From NCBI GenBank assembly GCA_934691725.1, contig CAKUTF010000033.1:1-32841 (forward strand): DNA of 32,841 nucleotides, in the 5' to 3' direction. Made by a program: the position numbers and the translations under genes. This DNA comes from an uncultured Fibrobacter sp. Lineage in GTDB: Bacteria > Fibrobacterota > Fibrobacteria > Fibrobacterales > Fibrobacteraceae. Below, one piece after another: positions 23,166 through 31,255 of the stretch. The first letter of the stretch is position 1; every line of letters begins with the position of its first letter. The notes under the pieces are model-generated. The model ran no database searches. It was not told the DNA's origin and saw nothing but the letters and a program-made list of their open reading frames with translations.

Positions 23166-24470
23166 ATGACTTTGAATCCTCTCGCCGAATCACTCAACAG
23201 CGAACTTTCCGCTAACGGCGCATCCATTTTCCAGATGCTTTCCCAGAAGGGCAAGGCGATTTTCTTCCCGAGCAAGGGAATCCTTGGACAAGGCGGCGAA
23301 GCAAAAGGAAAGGAAATCAATGCGACCATTGGAACGGCACTCGAAGACGACGGCTCCCCGCTAGTCCTTCCTAGCGTCCAGAAGTCATTAAACCTTCCAA
23401 AAACAGCATTTCTCTATGCGCCGAGCTTCGGAAACCCCGAACTCCGCGACGCCTGGAAAGCCCAGATTCTCCGCAAGAACCCGAGCCTCGAAGGCAAGTC
23501 GTTCTCCCGCCCGGTCGTCTCCGCGGCGCTCACCCACGCTATTTCCATCGCGGGTTACCTCTTCCTCGACAAGGGCGACAAGGTCTTGATACCGGACCTT
23601 TACTGGGACAATTACGAGCTCGCGCTCGAAAACGCCTACGGAGCGGAAATCGATACGTTCGAAACATTCGAAAACGGCGGTTTTAACGTCAAGGCCCTCG
23701 AAAAAGCGCTAGAAAAGGACGGAGTCGGAAAGAAAGTCGTCCTCCTCAACTTCCCGAACAACCCGACAGGATACACCGCAACCGAAAAGGAAGCGGAACA
23801 AATTGCGGACGTGCTTGTCCGTTCCGCGGGCAAGGGAAACAAGATCGTGGCCCTGCTCGACGACGCCTATTTCGGGCTGGTCTATGAAGAAGGCGTAACC
23901 AGGGAATCGCTTTTCACGAAGCTGCTCGATGCGCACAGGGACATTCTCGCGGTCAAGCTCGACGGTCCGACAAAGGAAGACTACGTCTGGGGTTTCCGCG
24001 TAGGATTCATTACGTTCGGTTTCAAGGGCGCCACCCCGGAACAGCTCAAGGCTCTCGAAAGCAAGGCCGCGGGCGCCATCCGCGGGAACATTTCGAACGC
24101 CCCGAGCATTTCCCAAAAAATTCTCCTCGAAGCCTACAAGAGTCCGGAATACGTTTTGGAAAAAGAGCAAAAATACGCCGTGCTCAAGAAACGCTACGAT
24201 GTCATCAAGAAGACCCTCGCCGAACATCCCGAATACAGGGACGCCTTCGAACCGATGCCGTTCAACAGCGGTTACTTTATGTGCGTAAAGCCGAAAGGCG
24301 TCGATGCGGAAGCGGTCCGCGTGGAACTTCTCAAAAATTACAGCACCGGGACCATCATGCTGAAAGGTCTTCTGCGGCTAGCCTTCTCCGCCGTCCCGAC
24401 CGACAAGCTCCCGAAACTTTTCGAAAACGTTTACCGGGCGATCCTCGCCCTCACCCACCAAAAACCATAG
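23166..24470 (+). CDS. Class I/II PLP-dependent aminotransferase
   Basis: A 434-residue aminotransferase of fold type I. ATG 23166 is preferred over an upstream TTG because AAGGA stands about eight bases before it. Landmarks are 'SFGNPELRDAWK', 'LIPDLYWDNYELALENAYGAEIDTF', 'VVLLNFPNNPTGYT' (Asn of the PLP-pyridine contact), 'IVALLDDAYFGLVYE' (Asp and Tyr contacts), and 'LDGPTKEDYVWGFRVGF', whose Lys is the probable Schiff-base residue and whose Arg may bind the cofactor phosphate. Near the C-terminus 'LRLAFSAVP' holds the substrate carboxylate arginine. The amino acid used is unclear. It is followed after 9 bp by citrate synthase, which suggests a link to 2-oxo acid or glutamate metabolism. 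Confidence 0.87.
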   Translation: MTLNPLAESLNSELSANGASIFQMLSQKGKAIFFPSKGILGQGGEAKGKEINATIGTALEDDGSPLVLPSVQKSLNLPKTAFLYAPSFGNPELRDAWKAQILRKNPSLEGKSFSRPVVSAALTHAISIAGYLFLDKGDKVLIPDLYWDNYELALENAYGAEIDTFETFENGGFNVKALEKALEKDGVGKKVVLLNFPNNPTGYTATEKEAEQIADVLVRSAGKGNKIVALLDDAYFGLVYEEGVTRESLFTKLLDAHRDILAVKLDGPTKEDYVWGFRVGFITFGFKGATPEQLKALESKAAGAIRGNISNAPSISQKILLEAYKSPEYVLEKEQKYAVLKKRYDVIKKTLAEHPEYRDAFEPMPFNSGYFMCVKPKGVDAEAVRVELLKNYSTGTIMLKGLLRLAFSAVPTDKLPKLFENVYRAILALTHQKP

Positions 24471-24479
24471 GAGATTTCA

Positions 24480-25769
24480 ATGGCCGACCTCGCTACCTTG
24501 AATTACGAAGGAAAGTCCTACCCGCTTTCTGTTGTGACCGGAACGGAAAACGAAAAAGCTATCGACATTTCCAAGCTCCGCAAGGAATCCGGGCTAGTGA
24601 CGCTCGACTACGGTTATACCAATACGGGCAGCACAAAGAGCCAGATCACTTTCGTCAACGGGGAAAAGGGAATCCTCCGGTATCGCGGTTACAACATCGA
24701 GGACCTGGCGGCTTACACGACCTTTCCGGAAACCGCCTGGCTTCTCATCTACGGTGAGCTTCCCACTCGCGAACAGCTCGGCACGTTCCGCAGGCTACTG
24801 ACCGAGAATGCGCTCATCCACGAGAACCTGCTCAACTTCTTCCGGGAAATGCCTCCGTCCGCCCACCCGATGGGAATCCTCGGCGCGGTAGTCAATGCGC
24901 TCGGACTTTTCACCCCGCGCTTCTACGACGACGAAAGCAAGCAGGACGCGTTCAACCTGACCGTCGCGAGCCTCATTTCCAAGGTTCGCACCATCGCCGC
25001 ATTTTCCTACAAGGCGAGCATCGGCGAACCATTCGTCTATCCCGATGCGGAAAAAAGCTACTGTTCGAATTTCCTCAACATGATGTTTTCGAGCAAGGCG
25101 AAACCCTACAACGTCGATCCGCTGTTCGTCCATGCGCTGAACGTCCTTCTCATCGTCCACGCGGACCACGAACAGAACTGTTCCACATCGACCGTCCGGA
25201 TGGTCGGAAGCTCCCAGGCGAGTTTGTACGCAAGCGTCTGCGCGGGCATCTGCGCACTGTGGGGACCGCTCCACGGCGGAGCGAACCAGGCGGCTCTCGA
25301 AACGCTCATGAAAATCCACCAGAGCGGTCTCACCGTCAAGCAGGTCATCGAACGGGCAAAGGACAAGCAGGATCCGTTCAAGCTCTACGGTTTCGGGCAC
25401 CGCGTCTATAAGAATTACGACCCGAGGGCAAAGGTCCTGAAAGGACTCGTCCACACGATTTTCGACAGGGAACATATCGCGGACCCGCTGCTCGATATCG
25501 CCTCCGAACTCGAAGAAGCCGCGCTCAAGGACGAATACTTCATCGAGCGGAAGCTCTACCCGAACGTCGATTTCTACTCGGGCATTCTCTACCACGCGAT
25601 GGGGATTCCCACGAATATGCTCACCGTCATGTTCGCCATCGGACGCCTCCCCGGATGGATTGCCCACTGGAAAGAGATGCACGACGATCCGCAGTCGAAA
25701 ATCAACCGTCCGCGGCAAATCTACACGGGATATTCCGCGCGCCCGTGGCTCCCGATCGACGACCGATAA
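24480..25769 (+). CDS. gltA: Citrate synthase
   Basis: A 429-residue citrate synthase, joining acetyl-CoA and oxaloacetate. The three catalytic residues can be located: His in 'GPLHGGANQAALE', His in 'FGHRVYKNYDPRAKVLK', and Asp in 'PNVDFYSGILYHAMGIP'. 'FVNGEKGILRYRGYNIEDLA' near the N-terminus is typical, as is the end 'RPRQIYTGYSARPWLPIDDR', close to that of enterobacterial GltA. The length and N-terminal beta region suit the type II (hexameric, often NADH-sensitive) group. Its Shine-Dalgarno sequence includes the stop codon of the aminotransferase gene, so the two are coupled. Confidence 0.97.
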   Translation: MADLATLNYEGKSYPLSVVTGTENEKAIDISKLRKESGLVTLDYGYTNTGSTKSQITFVNGEKGILRYRGYNIEDLAAYTTFPETAWLLIYGELPTREQLGTFRRLLTENALIHENLLNFFREMPPSAHPMGILGAVVNALGLFTPRFYDDESKQDAFNLTVASLISKVRTIAAFSYKASIGEPFVYPDAEKSYCSNFLNMMFSSKAKPYNVDPLFVHALNVLLIVHADHEQNCSTSTVRMVGSSQASLYASVCAGICALWGPLHGGANQAALETLMKIHQSGLTVKQVIERAKDKQDPFKLYGFGHRVYKNYDPRAKVLKGLVHTIFDREHIADPLLDIASELEEAALKDEYFIERKLYPNVDFYSGILYHAMGIPTNMLTVMFAIGRLPGWIAHWKEMHDDPQSKINRPRQIYTGYSARPWLPIDDR

Positions 25770-25788
25770 GGTTCAAGTTTTTTAGCCG

Positions 25789-25816
25789 AACGCCTGTCCC
25801 TCGCGCAGGCGTTTTT
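25789..25816 (+). terminator. Terminator after gltA
   Basis: AACGCCTG pairs with CAGGCGTT around a 9-base loop and is followed by TTT. It lies about 20 bp after the gltA stop codon. Confidence 0.88.
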
Positions 25817-25919
25817 CATTTTGCAGCCAGTGCATCGTTTCAAAAGGCTTTTCCATTGATTTTTTATCCATGGGACTTTTTTCCCATGCGAGACAAAAAC
25901 AGATAAAAGAATATTTTGA

Positions 25920-27485
25920 ATGATTATGCAAAAAAAAGACCATACCGTGCAGAAGAGCAAATTGAAAAACTTGGCCATATTCGGAATGTTCGCCTTTGCT
26001 TCGGCAATTGCAACGCCAGACCCGAATTTCCATATCTATATCGCATACGGGCAATCCAACATGGCGGGTGCCGGCGACATTCGCGATGGAATCGACAATG
26101 TAGAACACCCTCGCTACAAGATGTTTGCAACGACCGAGTGCAGCGGCAATTTCCATCCAACGGGAATAGCCAACGGAAGCACGATCAATCGACCGGTTGT
26201 GGGAGAAATCTACCCCGCCATCCCCCCGATGTTCCACTGCAACGAAGGGCTTTCCGTAGCGGACTGGTTTGGGCGCTATCTGGCGGATTCGCTCCCCGAT
26301 GTAACCATCGGCATAATCCCCGTTGCTGTAGGCGGAACCAAAATTGAACTTTTCGACAAGGACAAATACGACAAGTACCTTTCCGGAGAAGCAAACTGGC
26401 TTGTAAACTGGGCCAAGGATTACGGGGCGGACGGGAACGCTCACGCACGGATCGTCGAAGTGGCAAAAAAAGCGATGGAAGTCGGCGTCATCAAGGGAAT
26501 CATCTTTCACCAAGGGGAATCGGGCGCCATGGACGGCAACGATTGGAAAAAGGAAGTCAAGAAGACACGCGACGATATTCTAAGCGCCCTAAACTTGAGC
26601 GCCGATACAATTCCGTTTCTTGCCGGAGAAATGGAAGATGCCGCAGCCGGCGGATGCTGCTACGGTTTCGCATTGAATCAAGTTGGCGCGCTTCCGGACC
26701 TCATGGAAAATACTTATGTGGTAAAATCTACAGGTCTTCAGGGAAACGGAAAGGACGCCTACCACTTTAACAGCGAATCCTACCAGGAATTTGGACTTCG
26801 CTATGCAGAAGTCATGCTGCGCCATGCAAATGTCAAGCCAGTCGTTCCTGTTCCGCAAAGGCCTTTCCATGGCAAAGCTACCGAAATTCCCGGAAAAATC
26901 GAAGCGGAAGATTTTGACATTCCCGGCATCGGAATGGATAACGGAGCCTATTTTGACAAGGACTCCAGTAACCGGGGCGATAGCGATTATCGCAAGGGAT
27001 CCGGCGTTGACTTATACCAGAAACCCTTCGGGATCGTCGTTGGCTACACCCAGAAAGACGAGTGGATGGAATACAGCATCCATGTAAAGAAATCAGGCAT
27101 CTATAGAATCTCCGCTTTTGTCGCATCCAACAACGACTCGGCGGGTTTTAAACTTTCGCTAGACGGAACAGATATCACGAAAGCAATCGCCGTTCCGAAA
27201 ACAGTAAACAGCGAAGGCGATTTCGATCTTTTCGATACGGTTTTCACAAAGGCAAAACTGGATTCGGGCGAGTACATTTTACGCTTGACCATCCTAGGCG
27301 ACTGGATGGACATCGATTACCTGTCTTTCGAGCTCGACAAAGCATCGGAAGATGCCACGTCGCTAATCCGCAAAGCCAGGCAACATACAAAAGGAGGGGC
27401 ACTAGTCCATTCCCACAAAGATGGATTTTTCTACATCGAAAGCAAAGGGAAAAAATTCGACTTGATGGGAATCCAGATCGAATAA
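25920..27485 (+). CDS. Secreted CE6-type acetylesterase with CBM6-like module
   Basis: A 521-residue secreted enzyme. A lysine-rich start and hydrophobic segment (about 15-31) form a signal peptide. Residues of about 36-300 are an SGNH-type acetylesterase of the CE6/DUF303 group, which removes acetyl groups from xylan or similar sugars: Ser46 in 'YGQSNMAGAGD', 'IPVAVGGTKIE', 'IIFHQGESGAMDGNDW', and the histidine in 'AYHFNSESYQEFGLRY'. Residues of about 320-470 look like a CBM6/35 beta-sandwich: 'IPGKIEAEDFD', 'VGYTQKDEWMEYSIHV', 'DWMDIDYLSFEL'. About 45 residues follow, ending 'KGKKFDLMGIQIE', which recall the short C-terminal modules of Fibrobacter cell-wall-degrading enzymes. Two ATG codons (25920, 25926) are possible starts. 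Confidence 0.87.
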   Translation: MIMQKKDHTVQKSKLKNLAIFGMFAFASAIATPDPNFHIYIAYGQSNMAGAGDIRDGIDNVEHPRYKMFATTECSGNFHPTGIANGSTINRPVVGEIYPAIPPMFHCNEGLSVADWFGRYLADSLPDVTIGIIPVAVGGTKIELFDKDKYDKYLSGEANWLVNWAKDYGADGNAHARIVEVAKKAMEVGVIKGIIFHQGESGAMDGNDWKKEVKKTRDDILSALNLSADTIPFLAGEMEDAAAGGCCYGFALNQVGALPDLMENTYVVKSTGLQGNGKDAYHFNSESYQEFGLRYAEVMLRHANVKPVVPVPQRPFHGKATEIPGKIEAEDFDIPGIGMDNGAYFDKDSSNRGDSDYRKGSGVDLYQKPFGIVVGYTQKDEWMEYSIHVKKSGIYRISAFVASNNDSAGFKLSLDGTDITKAIAVPKTVNSEGDFDLFDTVFTKAKLDSGEYILRLTILGDWMDIDYLSFELDKASEDATSLIRKARQHTKGGALVHSHKDGFFYIESKGKKFDLMGIQIE

Positions 27486-27494
27486 ACCAGGCTT

Positions 27495-28652
27495 TCATCG
27501 TCTAATACGGCGATACGCCAACACGCTCATAAAAATGGAAAGAACGCCTCCCGACAAAAGCGCAAGCCCAAGCGAATGGAAAATGTCGCCAAGACCGACG
27601 AGCGGCGTAACCGCTCCGCCCATCAAAAATCCCGAAGCCCCGAGAAGAGCCGACGCGGTTCCCGCATTTTTTCGCTCGGAATTTAGCGCAAGCGATGTCG
27701 AAGGCGGTTGCAAAAGCCCAAACGAGAACAGAAGACAGACAAAGCAAGCCTCGAGGGCAAAAAGCGGTGCACGGAAATAGAGCGCCGAAGCAGTCAAAAG
27801 CGCAAAAAAGCACAGCAATATTCCGCCGACGAGAATCATCTTCCGTTCGCCGCCCCTTCCGGCGAGAGCGCACCCGATCCCGATAGCAAGCGCGTTCACG
27901 GAGAAGCAAAAGCTAAACGCCATCGGGGAAAGCCCGTAACCCTGCTGCAAAATAAAAGGCGAAGCCGATATATAGGCGAAAAGGACCCATGCGGAAACAG
28001 CATACAGCAAAAGATACAGAAGGTACGAAGGATTTTTCAAGACATTTCCATAAGCCTTGAACGTGGATAGCAGCGGAGCGTGGCTGCGACGGCTTTCGGG
28101 AAGCGTCTCCGAGACCCGCGCCGAACCGAAGAGCAAAGCAAACCCATAGACGAGAAGCACGGCAAAAGTCCCCCGCCAATCCACAAAGCTCAAGATGATT
28201 CCGCCGAGAACAGGAGCCGTCACCGGAGCTATCCCGTTGATAGCGCTCACGACAGCAAGAAATTTCGTCAGGACTTTTCCGCGGCACTTGTCCGTCGCCA
28301 TCGCGCGGGCGATAACGATTCCGCCCGAAGCGGCCATCCCCTGCAACAGGCGAAACGCGTCAAACAGAAAAACATTCGGTGAAACGACGCACAGGATGGT
28401 TGAAACGACAAACGCGACGAGAGAAAAAAGGAGAAGCCGCTTCCGCCCGTACCGGTCGCTCAGCGGCCCAACAAATAGCTGTCCGAGAGCAAGCCCGAGC
28501 ATACTCATCGTAAGGCTCATCTGCACAAGCGATGGAGTCGCCTTAAAGAAATCCGCAAGCGACGGCAAAGCCGGCAGATAAAGGTCCGTCACGAACGGAG
28601 GAAACGCCGACAGGAACCCGATGAGGAGCAGCAAAAAAAGATGTCTGTTCAT
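27495..28652 (-). CDS. Bcr/CflA-family drug efflux transporter (MFS)
   Basis: A 385-residue inner-membrane protein with about twelve hydrophobic segments. 'FVTDLYLPALPSLADFF' near the N-terminus and 'LALGQLFVGPLSDRYGRKRLLL' (MFS motif A between helices 2 and 3) are typical of the Bcr/CflA group; 'RLLQGMAASGGIVIARAMATD' corresponds to helix 4 and the following motif. These are proton-driven exporters of drugs or metabolites. It converges on the CE6 gene with 9 bp between them. A 12-bp tandem repeat lies about 50 bp upstream of its start. Confidence 0.93.
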   Translation of the reverse strand: MNRHLFLLLLIGFLSAFPPFVTDLYLPALPSLADFFKATPSLVQMSLTMSMLGLALGQLFVGPLSDRYGRKRLLLFSLVAFVVSTILCVVSPNVFLFDAFRLLQGMAASGGIVIARAMATDKCRGKVLTKFLAVVSAINGIAPVTAPVLGGIILSFVDWRGTFAVLLVYGFALLFGSARVSETLPESRRSHAPLLSTFKAYGNVLKNPSYLLYLLLYAVSAWVLFAYISASPFILQQGYGLSPMAFSFCFSVNALAIGIGCALAGRGGERKMILVGGILLCFFALLTASALYFRAPLFALEACFVCLLFSFGLLQPPSTSLALNSERKNAGTASALLGASGFLMGGAVTPLVGLGDIFHSLGLALLSGGVLSIFMSVLAYRRIRR

Positions 28653-28701
28653 TTTTTACCTCTTTAAAACAAAAAACGCCCAATGCAACTGGTCTTACGA
28701 T

Positions 28702-28725
28702 GTTACACTGCGCGTTACTCTGCGC
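28702..28725. repeat. 12-bp tandem repeat upstream of the efflux gene
   Basis: GTTACACTGCGC is followed directly by GTTACTCTGCGC (11 of 12 identical). It lies in the 238-bp gap between two divergent genes; the rest of that gap is AT-rich with long A and T runs. It may be an operator for either gene. Confidence 0.55.
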
Positions 28726-28890
28726 GCCAATTTAGGAAAAAATTTTCCAGATTTTCAAGGGACTTTTCGACATTTTTTTATTTACAAAGGAAAACGTTTT
28801 TTTTTACAAAAAAAAAGACATATACAAAAAAAAATACTACATTTATTGAAGTAACGAAAAGAAACAATTAAACCTATAGGAAGAAAAGTT

Positions 28891-29709
28891 TTGTTTTTCA
28901 AATCAGCCCTCATTTTATTATTTTTTTACTCCTACACTTTTTCAGGAACCCGTTGGGGCCTACCAAGCAAAATAAACATTTCCACCTATTCCATTCAGGA
29001 CTATTCAAAAACAAATTCCAACAATCTACCTCGTTCGCATAAACACAAGACGAAATTTGTAAAAAAAATAACGAGCAATATCAATTCAAAATACTCACAA
29101 ATCAAGACAAGTCACGTTCTAGACAGGCTTGACTCTTCCGTAACAAAATCGCAAATACAAAAAGACAATCTATCGCATTCAGAATTTGTTCTTTTCGTTG
29201 GGCATGGAAACAAATCGGGATTCTACACTTATGATGGGAAATTTTTAAGCGCAGGAAATAAAAAATTTGGAAATTCCACCTACTGGGTTATCTTTGACGC
29301 CTGTCTTATTTTAAATAATGATTTACCTGTTCTAGGAAAGTGGTTTAACGGATCCCATGCAATTTTAGGAAACAAATCCCAAGGATGGCAATACATACGT
29401 TCCTATAATTGTTTTTTCAACTGCAATCACTATCGCAGCGAAGACGAATACGCTTATTTTGCTAAATACTTTATTTCAAACGGGGAAACCATTTGGGAGT
29501 CATACAAAAAAGCGGTAAAAAAAGCGATTTATTCTCAAGGAAATTTAGGAATAGAACCGGCTATAGTATATAAAATAGGAAAAGCAGACAATGGGGTAGA
29601 AACAGACATGTCAGAAGAACGCTTTCAAAATGTATACAATGCCCCATTCAATCCGGCATCGCATACAATTGTCATTAAATCGATTAAATACGGAAAACCA
29701 AAATACTAA
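28891..29709 (+). CDS. Secreted caspase-like (clan CD) protease candidate
   Basis: A 272-residue protein with a signal peptide of about 18 residues. Translation probably starts at TTG 28891, with AGGAAG seven bases before it. The core has the two landmarks of caspase/gingipain-type proteases in correct order: hydrophobic strand then His105 in 'FVLFVGHGNKSGFY', and hydrophobic strand then Cys138 in 'YWVIFDACLIL'. 'GSHAILGNKSQGW' follows, as in related DUF6345-like proteins (recalled, not aligned). Base composition is much richer in A and T than in the genes around, and codon use is A-ending, which suggests transfer. It is followed after 12 bp by another AT-rich secreted-protein gene. Confidence 0.7.
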   Translation: MFFKSALILLFFYSYTFSGTRWGLPSKINISTYSIQDYSKTNSNNLPRSHKHKTKFVKKITSNINSKYSQIKTSHVLDRLDSSVTKSQIQKDNLSHSEFVLFVGHGNKSGFYTYDGKFLSAGNKKFGNSTYWVIFDACLILNNDLPVLGKWFNGSHAILGNKSQGWQYIRSYNCFFNCNHYRSEDEYAYFAKYFISNGETIWESYKKAVKKAIYSQGNLGIEPAIVYKIGKADNGVETDMSEERFQNVYNAPFNPASHTIVIKSIKYGKPKY

Positions 29710-29721
29710 TGGAGGATTTAC

Positions 29722-30627
29722 ATGGTTAAAATTCTATTTATAGCATTTCTTTTATTTTGCATCGAGATCCATGCTGAGCCAAAAATTTCCTTTTCGCCTC
29801 AATCAATGCTTGTTTTGCAAGGACAAAATGCACTAGATACGGTTCACGCGAATACAGCATTTTTTTCACAGAATCAAAATTTTACACAAAACTCTCTTGT
29901 TCCAATCATTAAAACAAACAAACATTCTCATAAAACATTGGACTCAATAAAAGCAGAACTGGAATCAAAAGGTTTTCGAACCTCTATCGACAAAGACTAT
30001 GTTTTATATATCAACAATTTAAAAACAAAAAGAAGGGCTAAATCCCGCCATAGAACAAAAAAATTCACAGAACAAGATGTTTTGAAAGAAATTTTTTCAA
30101 AACGATATAGGCAACAATTCTCACTACTATCCGTTGACACCGAGTTTATTCAAACAAAGAAATTCAAAAAAATCGAACGCCTCACTTTTAACTTTCAACG
30201 TGTTTTTCAAAAAAGAATCGTCCGTAGCCAAAATAATTATCTACAAGTTCAAACTACTGAAGACGGAAATATCCAAAATATAGAACTTTCCATCGAAGAC
30301 TTGAAAGCAACAAAAGATTTCATCGATTGTTCTGAATTTTTTGATACAAAAGTATCCGCATTGGACAGCATTGTAAAAACGGATTTCAGCAAACTAACCC
30401 AGACAGGCGACGAAAATGATTTTATTGATATCGACTCCATCTTCATATCCGGAGCAACCGAAGCTTATTGCGAAATAGGGACTTTATTGTATCCCTGCCT
30501 TTCTTATGCCGTAGAACTGATTCTCCCTTCGGAAGAAAAGTTCTGGGACATCATAGACGCCCCACATTCCCTAAAAACTTTTCAAAACTTTAACGGGAAA
30601 CAGGTTCTAGTCCAAGGAAATCGTTAG
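29722..30627 (+). CDS. Secreted protein of unknown function, partner of the caspase-like gene
   Basis: A 301-residue protein with signal peptide (cleavage near Ala18) and a strong Shine-Dalgarno GGAGG. I do not recognise the family with certainty. Residues of about 140-200 ('LTFNFQRVFQKRIVRSQNNYLQVQTTEDGNIQNIELSIED') resemble an FTP/PepSY-type prodomain pattern: aromatic strand, basic residues, then a strand with 'DG' turn. Such domains inhibit or fold secreted proteases, so it could serve the upstream caspase-like protein; this is inference. A basic segment lies at about 100-115, and a pair of cysteines ('YCEIGTLLYPC') near 255-263. AT-rich like its neighbour; it ends 1 bp before the next gene. 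Confidence 0.7.
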   Translation: MVKILFIAFLLFCIEIHAEPKISFSPQSMLVLQGQNALDTVHANTAFFSQNQNFTQNSLVPIIKTNKHSHKTLDSIKAELESKGFRTSIDKDYVLYINNLKTKRRAKSRHRTKKFTEQDVLKEIFSKRYRQQFSLLSVDTEFIQTKKFKKIERLTFNFQRVFQKRIVRSQNNYLQVQTTEDGNIQNIELSIEDLKATKDFIDCSEFFDTKVSALDSIVKTDFSKLTQTGDENDFIDIDSIFISGATEAYCEIGTLLYPCLSYAVELILPSEEKFWDIIDAPHSLKTFQNFNGKQVLVQGNR

Positions 30628-30628
30628 A

Positions 30629-31255
30629 ATGTGTTTTTCCAATAAAATACTTTTTATCGGCGTCGTTCTAGTCGGCACCATGAACGCGAAAGAACCCGCC
30701 AGCATAGAAACAGCCGTCGGAATAGGAAGCGGAATCCTTGTCGGGGAAAACCCGGAAACGGCCTTGCCGTCGAGTCTCGGATGGAACGTTTCCGCTGGCG
30801 CAAGCCTGGACATTCCCGTCTCGGAAAGATTTTCATTTCTCGCCGGACTGGATTTGGATTATCTGGATTTTCGCTCCAAGGTCAAAGTTAGTTCAGGAAA
30901 CGAATCCTTCGAAAAGAACGATATCGCAGCGATCCTAGACCTAAACATTCCCGTCTTGATTCGGGCAAAATTCGGAACGAGATTCTTTGCAAGCGGCGGA
31001 ATCGCCCCGAGTTTCAATCTCCTGTCCAAGCGGAAAAAAATTTTTGAAGATTGGAGCGATATTTCCGGAATGCAAAAATTCAACGCGGAAATCGTTTTCG
31101 AAGCGGGAATCCGATTGCCGTGGCGGTTCGCCACTAGCGTTCGGTTCGAGGTCCCGGTTTTCAAAACGCTCGAGTTCCCTTCGGGAGACGACCGCCTGCG
31201 GGCATTCAAGGTCCTGCTGGGAATTTCCCGCCAATGGGGAAACTTTTCGTTCTGA
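30629..31255 (+). CDS. Outer-membrane beta-barrel protein
   Basis: A 208-residue protein with a short signal peptide (about 1-20) followed by alternating amphipathic strands, such as 'GWNVSAGASLDIPVSERFSFLAGLDLDYLDFRSKV' and 'IPVLIRAKFGTRFFASGGIAPSFNLLS', ending in 'GNFSF' with terminal Phe, the usual barrel-assembly signal. It resembles eight-stranded PorT/OmpX-like barrels; no function can be named. The gene starts one base after the previous stop codon, yet its composition is GC-rich as in the rest of the window, unlike the two genes before it. It ends directly against the rsgA stop codon on the other strand. Confidence 0.75.
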   Translation: MCFSNKILFIGVVLVGTMNAKEPASIETAVGIGSGILVGENPETALPSSLGWNVSAGASLDIPVSERFSFLAGLDLDYLDFRSKVKVSSGNESFEKNDIAAILDLNIPVLIRAKFGTRFFASGGIAPSFNLLSKRKKIFEDWSDISGMQKFNAEIVFEAGIRLPWRFATSVRFEVPVFKTLEFPSGDDRLRAFKVLLGISRQWGNFSF

